Origin: JAYPHU01 sp964611435
GTDB lineage: Bacteria > Pseudomonadota > Alphaproteobacteria > Rhodospirillales > UBA2165
Direction: 5' to 3'
Assembly (NCBI GenBank): GCA_964611435.1
Contig: CAZSXT010000006.1
Coordinates: 80,906 to 144,905 of the forward strand
DNA length: 64,000 bases
Shown piece by piece: positions 27,013 through 35,609 of this stretch. The translations under genes were made by a program, and so were the position numbers. The notes beneath the pieces are model-generated. The model had not been told where the DNA came from. It did no database searches and saw nothing but the letters and a program-made list of their open reading frames with translations. Numbering within the stretch: position 1 is the stretch's first letter; every line of letters begins with the position of its first letter.

Positions 27013-28080
27013 CTAGCTTTTGTCCCAATGACGGGCGACGCCGATATTCCGCGCGCGCAACTCGTTCATGTAATTGTTCATGAGCTTGGTGCCGGGCAGG
27101 CCCTTCTTGTCGAGACGCGCCGCCCATTCCTTGGCGATATTTGGCATGGAGATCGCCCATTTCTTCCGCTCCGCCTCGGGTAGCTTGGAGAACTTGACAC
27201 CCTGCTTCTTCATAATGCCGGCGAACTTGGTCACTTTCTTTTCATCGATCCGGATCAGAGCATCGACCCACTTGGCCGATTCTTCCCGGATGATCTGCTG
27301 CGCAAAGCCCGGGATTTTCTTCCACGTGTCCACGTTGAAGGTAATGCCGGAAGTTACCGACGGACCAAATTGCACCTCGGTGAAGTTCGGTGCGGCGGCA
27401 AAGGTTTTATAGACGAACCCCAGGATAATCGACGTCGGATATCCTTCGTACACGCCGTTCTTGATGTTGGTGAACGACTGATTCATTGACGAGTTCACCG
27501 TCACGGCGCCTGTGCCGCGAAGCCACTGCGCGAAGGAACCGCTGGAGCCCAGTTTCTTACCTTTCAGGTCTTCAAGCTTTTGGAACGGAAACTTGGTGTA
27601 CATATGCATGGAATAGTTCACGCCACTGCGAATGAAGACCTGGTTGTGCTTGGTGTAAGCCCCGTTCAGTTCCGGAATTTTCTGCCGCAGCACTTCATCG
27701 ATTTCGGTGATCTGCTTAGGCGTCACGTCTGAGAACGGCATGTGAACGTCATAGGATTCCATGGGCAGGTTCGACGGTTCGAAGTTTTTGAGGATCAGTC
27801 CTGCATTGGCGATCCCCTCTTCCACCGCTTCGAACACTTCGGGGAACTTAGCCAGCGTCTGCGCATAAGCGTGGTTCCACTTAATTTCGAAGCCTTTACC
27901 TGATTCTTTAAGGCGCTTATCGATATTTTTGCTGATGATATCTTTGAATGCGCCGACAAAAGTCACCGCCGGCGGCGGCGCGGCGGCCACAGTGATGTTG
28001 AGAGTTTCCGCCTGAGCGGGACCGAAGCTGGTGGTGGCAAGCGCTGCCGCGCCCGCAAGCAATGCAATACGACGTGTCAT
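27013..28080 (-). CDS. TRAP transporter periplasmic solute-binding protein (DctP type)
   Basis: Exported protein that binds the solute and delivers it to the fused DctQM permease. I chose the ATG at 28080 (MTRRIALLAGAAALATTSF, 355 residues), with AGGGAGGA upstream and a clear signal peptide cleaved near AQA-ET. The DctP fold is shown by EAVEEGIANAGLILKN, SGVNYSMHMYTKFPFQKLEDLKGKK split across the middle, and the conserved Arg region around QWLRGTGAV. The ligand cannot be read from sequence; the neighbours suggest a carboxylate or aromatic acid. Confidence 0.9.
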   Translation of the reverse strand: MTRRIALLAGAAALATTSFGPAQAETLNITVAAAPPPAVTFVGAFKDIISKNIDKRLKESGKGFEIKWNHAYAQTLAKFPEVFEAVEEGIANAGLILKNFEPSNLPMESYDVHMPFSDVTPKQITEIDEVLRQKIPELNGAYTKHNQVFIRSGVNYSMHMYTKFPFQKLEDLKGKKLGSSGSFAQWLRGTGAVTVNSSMNQSFTNIKNGVYEGYPTSIILGFVYKTFAAAPNFTEVQFGPSVTSGITFNVDTWKKIPGFAQQIIREESAKWVDALIRIDEKKVTKFAGIMKKQGVKFSKLPEAERKKWAISMPNIAKEWAARLDKKGLPGTKLMNNYMNELRARNIGVARHWDKS

Positions 28081-28155
28081 GAATAGAGTCCTCCCTGTGA
28101 ATTGAACTCGAAATAAGAACGCCCGCATGATAGCGGGCGCTCAACTTTTAGATTT

Positions 28156-28695
28156 TTATGACCGGGTCTCTTCGGGCCGGTCGAATTCTTTGTCCATGTG
28201 ACCTTTGCCTTCCTGGTCACCCCGTTCAAACAGCCAACTGTAGCCGCCCTTTGGGTTGGTCAGGATTTCCCAGGCATTCTCGTCCCGGTCCCAGAAATAG
28301 AAACTGTACGTGCCGTGCTGAACCTGCGGCTTGGAAATCCGCTTTAGCTCGTATTTATCGGCATACTTTTCGCACATCCGATGAGCTTCGTTGACCTCTT
28401 CCTCGGTCTCCACATCAATGCCGTTGTGGTTGAGGAAAGTCATCTTGCTTTCTTTTTTCTTCTGATAGACCACCGCGATGGTATTTGGGCCGCCGAGGCG
28501 GATCAGAAGCGAGATCGGGCTGGTGCGGACCACTTCGAGCCCGAGGAAGTCGCTATAGAACTCCCTGGATTTCTCAAGGTCTTTGGATTCCAGCGTCCCG
28601 TGGGACAGAAAATTAAGTTTGAGGATCGGATCAACCGCCTTCTCCAGCGGACCGGGTCCTGCGGGCGCTTGTTCTTGGACTGCTGCGTCGTTCAT
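28156..28695 (-). CDS. VOC-family protein, extradiol dioxygenase-like
   Basis: Vicinal-oxygen-chelate fold enzyme. The metal ligands expected for extradiol dioxygenases can be placed: His in LNFLSHGTLESKD, His in FLNHNGIDVET, and Glu in ENAWEILTNPKGG. The 179-residue form starts at MNDAAVQEQAP, where AGGGAGAC precedes the ATG. It may cleave a catechol-like ring, or be a glyoxalase relative. A 12-base palindrome shared with the MarR promoter lies 70 bases upstream. It is 76 bases upstream of the TRAP binding protein and probably heads that transcript. Confidence 0.75.
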   Translation of the reverse strand: MNDAAVQEQAPAGPGPLEKAVDPILKLNFLSHGTLESKDLEKSREFYSDFLGLEVVRTSPISLLIRLGGPNTIAVVYQKKKESKMTFLNHNGIDVETEEEVNEAHRMCEKYADKYELKRISKPQVQHGTYSFYFWDRDENAWEILTNPKGGYSWLFERGDQEGKGHMDKEFDRPEETRS

Positions 28696-28764
28696 AGCTG
28701 TCTCCCTATTAGAAACCATCTCCAAAATCGGCAAAAACCGTTATTCTTGCTCTTTCCACAATTG

Positions 28765-28776
28765 TTGCATTTGCAA
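28765..28776. promoter_or_regulatory. Palindromic operator copy 1 (TTGCATTTGCAA)
   Basis: TTGCA and TGCAA arms are separated by TT. The identical 12-mer recurs at 30903-30914 next to the MarR gene. It lies between the LLM monooxygenase gene (stop at 28801) and the VOC gene (start at 28695), where a promoter for the VOC-TRAP unit would be. It is probably a binding site for the MarR regulator at 30967. Confidence 0.65.
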
Positions 28777-28800
28777 AAATACCGCGCAACTGAATTGTGC

Positions 28801-29883
28801 CTAATACGGTTCGTAATCTCGCAGTTCGGGAATCACCTTCTCGCCGAACATTTTGATTGAACGCATCAGGGCGTCCTCCGGCAGATCAGAGAAGTTAAAC
28901 TCGCCCATAAACGTGTTGAAAATACCATCCTCCGACGCGGCGCGGAGTTTCTCGGTCACCGTTTGCGGCGAGCCGACAAACACCAGATCATTCTCCATGA
29001 TGAAGTCCGGATCAAAGATTTTAGTAATCATCACAGCGGCCGGGTTTTCCCCACGGGCGGCAAACTGCTCCTTGAACTTGTCCAGCCGCGCTTCAAACGG
29101 CTCTCCCGGCAAGGGTAATATGCCTTCATAAGCCCGCGCGGCCCGCTGCAGGGCAATATCGATCGCCTTGTCGTCGGATTCATCCACGTACACGGTCGTC
29201 GCATAGGCGATATTGGGCTTGTGATCCCAGCCGGCCGCTTTCCAGTCTTCCAAATACTTTTGATACCGGGGCGCGGCAACCTCGCGCGGGAAAACCAGAA
29301 AGTTGCCCGTGTTAATCCCATTGGCCGCCAGGAACTCCAGCGTCTCCGGATCGCGGCTCATCATCCACAATGGCGGATGAGGTTTCTGGATTGGCATGAC
29401 GGACAAACGGGCGTTTTTGGTTTTGTGGCTCTCGCTATTGAAGGAGAAGGGCTGATCATCGCCATATGCCGCTTTCAGATAGTCGGGATACTCCATGGTC
29501 GGCGACTTACGGTCGTTATATTCGATGCCAAACGGTTCGAAGTAGGAGCCCATGATCCCGGGCACCATGCCGATCTCCATCCGGCCATTGGTCATCTGAT
29601 CAATGATGGCGATCTCTTCCGCGAGACGCAGGCAATTATAAAGCGGCACCACGTATCCCATGGGACCTAGGCGGATGTTCTTGGTGCGCGCACCGGCGCC
29701 GACGGTGTAGAGGCTCGGCGCCGACATCCAGCTTTCATGCGGCGTGAAGTGATGCTCTACGCAAAAGCCGTAATCGAAACCCAACTCGTCGCAGAGTTGC
29801 AGTTCCCGCCAGAGCTGTTCATAGCGCTGGTTGGGCGACATGCCTGGTTTGGTCCAGACATGGGCGAAATGGGCGAACTTCAT
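28801..29883 (-). CDS. LLM-class flavin-dependent oxidoreductase (luciferase-like monooxygenase)
   Basis: TIM-barrel enzyme that uses reduced flavin and oxygen. Typical blocks are MKFAHFAHVW, FCVEHHFTPHESWMSAPSL, NIRLGPMGYVVPLYNCLRLA and MTNGRMEIGMVPGI. The 360 residues match the full-length family. GGGAGAGAGAAG precedes the ATG. It lies 12 bases downstream of the FAH-family gene, so the two form an operon. It may hydroxylate or do a Baeyer-Villiger-type oxidation on the pathway substrate. A flavin reductase partner is not present in the window. Confidence 0.88.
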   Translation of the reverse strand: MKFAHFAHVWTKPGMSPNQRYEQLWRELQLCDELGFDYGFCVEHHFTPHESWMSAPSLYTVGAGARTKNIRLGPMGYVVPLYNCLRLAEEIAIIDQMTNGRMEIGMVPGIMGSYFEPFGIEYNDRKSPTMEYPDYLKAAYGDDQPFSFNSESHKTKNARLSVMPIQKPHPPLWMMSRDPETLEFLAANGINTGNFLVFPREVAAPRYQKYLEDWKAAGWDHKPNIAYATTVYVDESDDKAIDIALQRAARAYEGILPLPGEPFEARLDKFKEQFAARGENPAAVMITKIFDPDFIMENDLVFVGSPQTVTEKLRAASEDGIFNTFMGEFNFSDLPEDALMRSIKMFGEKVIPELRDYEPY

Positions 29884-29895
29884 CTTCTCTCTCCC

Positions 29896-30831
29896 CTAAC
29901 TGGCAATGGGATTGGAAAGGGTGCCGATACCTTCAATCGTAATTTCGACCCGCTGCCCCGGTTTCATGAAAACTTTCGGATCACGGCCGAAACCCACGCC
30001 CGAGGGTGAGCCTGTCGTCACCACGTCACCCGGCATCAGCCGGTACCACTGTGAATAATAGGCAATCAGCTGTGGGATGGAGAACACCAGCTCGGTCATC
30101 GTGTCTTGCATGACCTCCCCGTCTAGCGTCGTGGTCAGGTGCAGGTTGGACGGATCGGGTATCTCTTCCCGCGTTACCATGACCGGCCCTAAGGGCGTGA
30201 AGCTTGGATACTGCTTGCCCAGAATGTTCTTTTCCCAGGCATGGATCGGTCCCATGCGGCCTTCGGCCGTAAAGATCGGCGCAACCCAGTCCCGGGCCGA
30301 GACATCATTGGCGATGGTATAGCCGGCGACGTAATTTAGCGCGTCTTCTTCTGAGACCTTGTGGCATTCCTTGCCGATCACAAATGTCAGCTCGCCTTCA
30401 TAGTCGATCATGTCCCCGTGGCCCGGCGGCGGCAGGATCGGCTCTCCATGGCCGGTGAGGGACGTCGGGACCTTAACGAACGCCGCAGGTTCCGTCGGGA
30501 TCGGCGTGTTCATTTCTTCCAGGTGTTTCGCGTAGTTCATGCCGACCGACAGAATAAAGCCGGGCCGGGTGATCGGAGGGCGGTAGCGGATCGCATCGGC
30601 CGCCTTCAGCGCCCCTTCTCCGCGTAGTTCATCGGCCTTGCCCGACGCTGCGTCCAACAACTTGCGAACACTGTCCAAAGCGCTATCACCACCTTCGATC
30701 AACCCCAGGATCGTATTCGCCGGAAGAGTTTGACCCAGGAGGCCGGCTGCGGCCTCCAGGTCCAGAACCTCGTCGTCCAACATCGCGCCGGCACGATCCC
30801 CCATATCCGAATTAATGGTCAGCAGTTTCAT
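29896..30831 (-). CDS. Fumarylacetoacetate hydrolase family protein
   Basis: Metal-dependent C-C hydrolase, decarboxylase or hydratase fold. The signature is MIDYEGELTFVIGKE (two metal-binding Glu), then GYTIANDVSARDWV (Asp ligand), and PGDVVTTGSPSGVGFGR near the C-terminus. The N-terminal domain (to about residue 75) is the small domain of bacterial members. GGGAGAGG precedes the ATG. Such enzymes often act after ring cleavage in aromatic degradation. It is first in the minus-strand operon and divergent from marR. Confidence 0.9.
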   Translation of the reverse strand: MKLLTINSDMGDRAGAMLDDEVLDLEAAAGLLGQTLPANTILGLIEGGDSALDSVRKLLDAASGKADELRGEGALKAADAIRYRPPITRPGFILSVGMNYAKHLEEMNTPIPTEPAAFVKVPTSLTGHGEPILPPPGHGDMIDYEGELTFVIGKECHKVSEEDALNYVAGYTIANDVSARDWVAPIFTAEGRMGPIHAWEKNILGKQYPSFTPLGPVMVTREEIPDPSNLHLTTTLDGEVMQDTMTELVFSIPQLIAYYSQWYRLMPGDVVTTGSPSGVGFGRDPKVFMKPGQRVEITIEGIGTLSNPIAS

Positions 30832-30852
30832 GGAATTGCCTCTCCCTTGTTT

Positions 30853-30874
30853 ACGGTGGCGTTCGCGTCACCGT
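30853..30874. repeat. Hairpin in the FAH-gene leader
   Basis: ACGGTGGCG and CGCGTCACCGT segments can form a stem of about nine pairs, including a G-T wobble. It lies 22 bases upstream of the FAH-family start, between that start and the MarR-type palindrome. It could be a leader structure or an additional regulator site. Confidence 0.35.
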
Positions 30875-30901
30875 TCATTCAAACAAGCCTGACCTATTTT
30901 A

Positions 30902-30915
30902 ATTGCATTTGCAAT
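30902..30915. promoter_or_regulatory. Palindromic operator copy 2 in the marR/FAH divergent promoter
   Basis: ATTGCATTTGCAAT has six-base arms in perfect inverted order and contains the same 12-mer found at 28765-28776. It sits centrally in the 135-base divergent region, 52 bases before the marR ATG, so one protein could control both directions. Confidence 0.7.
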
Positions 30916-30966
30916 AAAATCGAACTACCGTTTTATTCAACAATCAGAGAAAGAAAACTTCTGAAC

Positions 30967-31440
30967 ATGCCAGAAGCCGATCTTAAAACATTCAATCTCC
31001 GGGATTTCATGCCCTACATCATGGCGCGCGTGGGTTCCCTGATGGCGCAGTCTTTCGCACCCCATCTCGAACGAGAGGACATTTCCCTAGGCATGTGGCG
31101 GGTGCTAATGGCGCTGCATTTTAATGGCCCCCTAAGCCTTGGAGAAATCGCCCGGACCACCGGCGTCAATGTCTCCACCCTGTCCCGCCTCATCGGCCGG
31201 ATGGAAAAGCGCGAACTCGTCTCCCGCGACCGGTCCCGAAAGGACTCCCGCGCGGTGCACATCAGCTTGCTGCCCGCCGGCGAAGCGATGTTTCAAGTGC
31301 TGTGGCCCGAAGCCGCACGGCTTGAAGACATTGTCACCGACGGTTTTTCCGAGGCTGAAGTCGGGCAACTCAAAGCTGTCCTGCAGGAAGTCGAAAACAT
31401 TCTCTCCGGATTAACCGAGGATCAGCCGGAACAAAGCTAA
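30967..31440 (+). CDS. MarR-family transcriptional regulator
   Basis: 157-residue winged-helix regulator. The recognition region is LSLGEIARTTGVNVSTLSRL followed by RMEKRELVSRDRSRKDSRAV, a textbook MarR wing. I chose the ATG at 30967 (MPEADLKTF) because it leaves the palindrome in non-coding DNA. MarR proteins usually repress divergent catabolic genes until an aromatic ligand binds. The two identical palindromes nearby fit this. It is first in a plus-strand transcript, 17 bases before the monooxygenase gene. Confidence 0.9.
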   Translation: MPEADLKTFNLRDFMPYIMARVGSLMAQSFAPHLEREDISLGMWRVLMALHFNGPLSLGEIARTTGVNVSTLSRLIGRMEKRELVSRDRSRKDSRAVHISLLPAGEAMFQVLWPEAARLEDIVTDGFSEAEVGQLKAVLQEVENILSGLTEDQPEQS

Positions 31441-31457
31441 CCCGAAAGGCGAAGACC

Positions 31458-32675
31458 ATGGACGTGGCTCTAGAGAACAACACCTCCGACAACATCCTCA
31501 CAATGGAGGAGGTCAAATCCCGTGTCGCCGGTTTGGCGCCGGATATCGAAAAGCTGGCCGCCAAATGCGAGGCAGACCGAAAGGTGCCGGAAGAAAGCGT
31601 CGCCGCCTATTTAGAGACTGGCCTGCATCGGGCGATTCAGCCGAAACGATATGGCGGTTATGAATTCGGGTTTACGGCCCTCCCTGAAATGAGTTTCGAA
31701 ATCGGCCAGGCTTGCACATCGACAGCTTGGGTTTTCGGCCTCTACATGGTGCACAACTGGCTCGGTGCGCAATTTCCCCAGGAATGCCAGGACGAACTTT
31801 GGGGCGACAACCGGGATGCGGTGATCTCCGGTTCCTACGCGCCAATCGGCAAAGCCGAAGCCATGGACGGCGGCTTTCGCCTCAGCGGCCGGTTCCCATT
31901 CTCCAGCGGCGTGCCGGGCGCAGACTGGAACTTGTGCGGCGCCATGCTGCCGGTCGGGCCGGAGGGAAAACCAATCCCCTGCTTCACGATTGTGCCGAAA
32001 TCTGATTACACCATCGATTGGGACAGTTGGCAGACCGTCGGCCTGTCGGGCACCGGCAGCTATGATGTCCTGGTCGATGATGTCTTCGTCCCGGCTCATC
32101 GTGTTCTAAGCTTCCCAGACTCCACCGGTGGCGCCAGCCCCGGCGCCAAGTCCCTCGAAAATCCGATCTTCAATATGTCTCTCCTGACCTGCATTGCGTT
32201 CACTTTGGCGACACCGCCGGTGGCGGCGGCGGCCGGCGCGTTGAAGCGTTTCGTCGAAGAAAACAAGGTTCGCGACACCCACGGAGCGGTCGTTCTGGGC
32301 GGTTCCAAGATCGGCGAGTTCCAGACCGTGCAAAAACGGATCGGCGAAGCGGCGTCCCGGATCGATGCAGGCATCACGCTGATCCGGCGCGATATCGTCG
32401 AAGCCGAAGATGAGGCCCGGCGGGACGGGAAGACATCCTTGGACCGGCGGCTGATAAACCGCCGCACGCAAAGCTTTGCGACCCATATGGGCCAGGAAGC
32501 CATGAATCTTATCTTCGATGCGGTCGGCGGCAGGAGTTTGCAGATGGATCACCCGATCCAGCGCGCCTGGCGGGATACGGCGGCAGCGGCCCACCATATC
32601 AGCATGAACTACGACGCGGTGATGTCCCTATACGGCCAGCACATGTTGGGACAGCCGCTGGTCGGCCAGTATTAG
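31458..32675 (+). CDS. Acyl-CoA-dehydrogenase-fold flavin monooxygenase (HsaA/HpaH-like)
   Basis: Oxygenase component of a two-component flavin monooxygenase, or a close dehydrogenase relative. The pattern YLETGLHRAIQPKRYGGYEF, SMSFEIGQACTSTAWVFGLY-type block, GGFRLSGRFPFSSGVPGADW, SGTGSYDVLVDDVFVPAHRV and the late GGRSLQMDHPIQRAWRD is that of group D hydroxylases such as HsaA and DszC. The catalytic Glu of true acyl-CoA dehydrogenases is not evident. No reductase partner is encoded nearby. It is 405 residues, directly downstream of marR. It would hydroxylate a ring substrate before cleavage. Confidence 0.82.
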   Translation: MDVALENNTSDNILTMEEVKSRVAGLAPDIEKLAAKCEADRKVPEESVAAYLETGLHRAIQPKRYGGYEFGFTALPEMSFEIGQACTSTAWVFGLYMVHNWLGAQFPQECQDELWGDNRDAVISGSYAPIGKAEAMDGGFRLSGRFPFSSGVPGADWNLCGAMLPVGPEGKPIPCFTIVPKSDYTIDWDSWQTVGLSGTGSYDVLVDDVFVPAHRVLSFPDSTGGASPGAKSLENPIFNMSLLTCIAFTLATPPVAAAAGALKRFVEENKVRDTHGAVVLGGSKIGEFQTVQKRIGEAASRIDAGITLIRRDIVEAEDEARRDGKTSLDRRLINRRTQSFATHMGQEAMNLIFDAVGGRSLQMDHPIQRAWRDTAAAAHHISMNYDAVMSLYGQHMLGQPLVGQY

Positions 32676-32736
32676 AAGACACAAGAAGCACCAGAGCCCG
32701 CTAAGGGCCGGTTAGACAAATTAGGGAGGACACGCC

Positions 32737-34410
32737 ATGACGGCTAAACGCGACGACCGTTTCGGCCCGCTGAAAATGCGGGTGGACGACAAGGTGATGA
32801 TTAAGATGCGGGACGGGGTCGAGATCGCCTGCCGCATCTACCGGCCGGATGACGACGGAGACTATCCGGCGCTGTTCGCTGCTTCCCCCTATCAATTTGA
32901 AACCGATGACCTGCCCCACTCTACGCTGTTTCTCTGGCGGGAAGTCGGCCCTGTTGAATGGTATGTCAGCCACGGCTACGCCTATGTCCATGCAGATGTG
33001 CGCGGCACCGGCAATTCGACCGGCAGCTACGCCTTCTTCGACACGGACGAACAACAGGATCTGTATGAACTGATCGAGTGGATCGGCGCGCAAGACTGGT
33101 GCAACGGCAACGTGGGCGGAATCGGGCAATCCTATTATGCCTGGTCTCAATGGTTCATGGGCGTGGTCAACCCGCCATCTTTGAAGTGCCTGGCGCCCTA
33201 TGACGGGGCAATCGATCCCTATCGAGGCTGCACCTACCACGGCGGCATTTACTGCGACTTTATGGGCTGGTGGTACAACATGGTGCGGACCAACAATCTG
33301 CACCGCGCCGCCAACGGCGACCATGGCCAGGCCATGGAAAACGACATTGCCTGGGAGTTCATCACCCGCCAGACCTATGACGACTGGTGGAAAGAACGCA
33401 GCCCATGGGAGAGGATCAAGGAGATCAAGGCCCCGGTCCTATCTATCGGCCACCAGGGCAAAATGGCGTTGCATGAGCGTGGCAACGTGCTGGCCTACGA
33501 ATATCTCGATTGTCCCAAGAAGCTGGTGCTCACCGGCGCAAAGGATGTTTTCGAAGCCCACGACATGTTCGACAAAATAGACTGGCATAGCGAATGGCTG
33601 AAGCCGTTCTATGATCATTTCCTGAAGGGCGACGACAACGGTTATTGGGACGACACACCGGAGGTCCAGGTGTTCATCCGCAGCGAAGATGTCTGGCGGA
33701 AAGAACCCACATGGCCCCTGCCCGACGCCGAAATGAAATCCTGGTATCTGACCGACGGGAATTCGGACAGTGTCACGTCATTAAATGATGGCCGGTTGTC
33801 CACGGAAGCGCCGGTGGAGAACGGCTCAACGGATTTTGTCTATCCTGATCCCCGCTGGAAGCTCGGCAATGTGACCTTTGGCCCCATGGGTCCCGACCCG
33901 GTGGCCCGGGTGCTGACCTTCACGACAGATCCGTTGGAAGAAGATGTGGAAGTCGTTGGTCCGCTGGTTCTGGAACTGCATGTGTCCTCCTCCGCAACGG
34001 ATACGGATTTCTTCATCAAGCTGACGGACCAATTGCCACAGTCCGAGGAAGACCGCGCCAAAGGGCTGCAGCCAGCCGCCGTTTACGCAAGCAGAGGCTG
34101 GCTCCGTGCCGCGCACCGCGAGAAAGACGAGGCCCTTTCGACCGACTACCGGCCGTTCTACACCCACCAAAACCCACAGCCTATTGAGTCGGGCAAGGTC
34201 TACAAATTCGAGATTGAGGTCTGGCCGATTGGTTACCGGTTCAAGTCCGGTCACCGGATCAGGCTGGAGATTTCCAATGCGGATTCACCGCTGACGGATT
34301 CCATTTTCACGCATCAATACCTGTGGCACAAAGTCGGCACGGATACATTCCACCATGGGCCGGATTATCCGTCACGTCTATTGATGCCGGTGGTCGCGGC
34401 CAAAAACTAG
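32737..34410 (+). CDS. CocE/NonD-family serine hydrolase
   Basis: X-Pro dipeptidyl-peptidase S15-type esterase or acylase. The alpha/beta-hydrolase core has VHADVRGTGNSTGSY, DWCNGNVGGIGQSYYAWSQW (nucleophile Ser in GQSY) and LVLTGAKDVFEAHDMFDK. A C-terminal jelly-roll domain follows (PLVLELHVSSSATDTDFFIK, YRFKSGHRIRLEISNAD). Its 557 residues are standard. AGGGAGGA precedes the ATG. It probably opens an ester or amide of the imported substrate. The last four bases (CTAG) are shared with the stop codon of the convergent cyclase gene. Confidence 0.88.
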   Translation: MTAKRDDRFGPLKMRVDDKVMIKMRDGVEIACRIYRPDDDGDYPALFAASPYQFETDDLPHSTLFLWREVGPVEWYVSHGYAYVHADVRGTGNSTGSYAFFDTDEQQDLYELIEWIGAQDWCNGNVGGIGQSYYAWSQWFMGVVNPPSLKCLAPYDGAIDPYRGCTYHGGIYCDFMGWWYNMVRTNNLHRAANGDHGQAMENDIAWEFITRQTYDDWWKERSPWERIKEIKAPVLSIGHQGKMALHERGNVLAYEYLDCPKKLVLTGAKDVFEAHDMFDKIDWHSEWLKPFYDHFLKGDDNGYWDDTPEVQVFIRSEDVWRKEPTWPLPDAEMKSWYLTDGNSDSVTSLNDGRLSTEAPVENGSTDFVYPDPRWKLGNVTFGPMGPDPVARVLTFTTDPLEEDVEVVGPLVLELHVSSSATDTDFFIKLTDQLPQSEEDRAKGLQPAAVYASRGWLRAAHREKDEALSTDYRPFYTHQNPQPIESGKVYKFEIEVWPIGYRFKSGHRIRLEISNADSPLTDSIFTHQYLWHKVGTDTFHHGPDYPSRLLMPVVAAKN

Positions 34411-35609
34411 GTTTCGTCTGGCACAGTAAAGATTTCCATCTCCTCACCCACGCCGCGAAGGGCGTGGTTGCCGAGTGATTTCCAATCTCCTCTGAGGTGC
34501 TTACGCACATCGGCAGACAACACGAAGTTCACGCCCAGGTTTTTGCACATGCCTTCAATGCGAGCCGCCTCGTTCGCCGCCGCGCCGATCACAGTGAATT
34601 CAATCCGGTCCGGCGTACCGATATTCCCGTACATGACGTGCCCCATGTGCAGCCCAATGCCGTAGCCGAGCTCGTCCTTACCGTCTTTTATACGCTGCTT
34701 GTTTAATTCCCGCATCCGGCGCATGGCGTCGTTGGCGGCGGCTACCGCTTTTTCGCAGGCAATCTCCGCCGTCCAGCTTTCCTGTTCGGCCACCGGGAAG
34801 ATCGCGAGCGCCGCGTCGCCGATATAGCGGAGCACCTCGCCGTCGTGATCCAGCACCGCCCCGGCCACACATTCGAAATAGTCATTGAGCAGACCGAGAA
34901 ACTCATCCCGGCCCATGGAGTCCGCCAGCGGGGTCGAGTTCCTGAGATCACAGAACCAGATCACCGCATGGATATCCTCACCGTCTCCCCGTTTAATCTG
35001 TCCGCGCAGAACCTTGGCGCCGGACTGATGCCCTAAATATGCATCCAGCAAATTGTGCGCCGTCCGGGTAAGCGCGAAGATTTCCGCGATCCGCGTCAGC
35101 GCGGGGCGGATGCGGTTGATCGCCGTGATCTCGGCCTCTGAAAACCCGCCCTCTTCCGTTGAAGTATAGGTCGCCGCGTGATTTTGACCGTTGGTAAAGT
35201 CCAATGGCGTCGCAATGTAGTCTGTCACACCCTCGGCCTTGAGCTCTTCCAAGATCGGAAAATCGACCGGGCAATCGGGCTCCAGAAGGCGGCGGCGAAT
35301 CTCCTTTCCCTCTTTCATGATGGTGACAGCCGGACTGTTGATGAAATTTTCCGACGTCATGACTTCGTATGGCGCTTCAAGGACCCGAACCGGCTCCCCT
35401 TTCTTCCAATAAAAGGCCCGGCCCAATACATTCGGATGCAGCGTGGTGACAAACACCGCCACCCGGTGCAGACGCAGCCCACAGTCGGTCAACCGGTCGC
35501 AGAGTTCCTGCAGGATATCCTCGGACTTCTTGACCGTGCGCACACCATCGACCAACCAATCGACGACGGATTCGACATCCAGCTTCTCGGGGGTCAGATC
35601 GTCGGGCAT
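34407..35609 (-). CDS. Class III adenylate/guanylate cyclase with N-terminal sensor region
   Basis: Residues 1-190 resemble a GAF-like sensor. Residues 200-400 are the cyclase homology domain. Metal-binding aspartates lie in WFCDLRNSTPLADS and YIGDAALAIF. The transition-state Asn/Arg pair lies in AAANEAARIE. The purine-selecting Lys position before the second motif is Arg here (EVLRYIGD), so nucleotide preference or activity may differ. The ATG abuts the stop codon of the upstream MBL gene (TAG then ATG), so the two are translationally coupled. No membrane segments are seen. Confidence 0.88.
   Translation of the reverse strand: MPDDLTPEKLDVESVVDWLVDGVRTVKKSEDILQELCDRLTDCGLRLHRVAVFVTTLHPNVLGRAFYWKKGEPVRVLEAPYEVMTSENFINSPAVTIMKEGKEIRRRLLEPDCPVDFPILEELKAEGVTDYIATPLDFTNGQNHAATYTSTEEGGFSEAEITAINRIRPALTRIAEIFALTRTAHNLLDAYLGHQSGAKVLRGQIKRGDGEDIHAVIWFCDLRNSTPLADSMGRDEFLGLLNDYFECVAGAVLDHDGEVLRYIGDAALAIFPVAEQESWTAEIACEKAVAAANDAMRRMRELNKQRIKDGKDELGYGIGLHMGHVMYGNIGTPDRIEFTVIGAAANEAARIEGMCKNLGVNFVLSADVRKHLRGDWKSLGNHALRGVGEEMEIFTVPDET

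Noticed and set aside
27013..28128. Longer start for the TRAP binding protein (16 extra residues)
   Set aside because: The extra residues would precede the signal peptide, and the strong ribosome-binding site lies just before the ATG at 28080.
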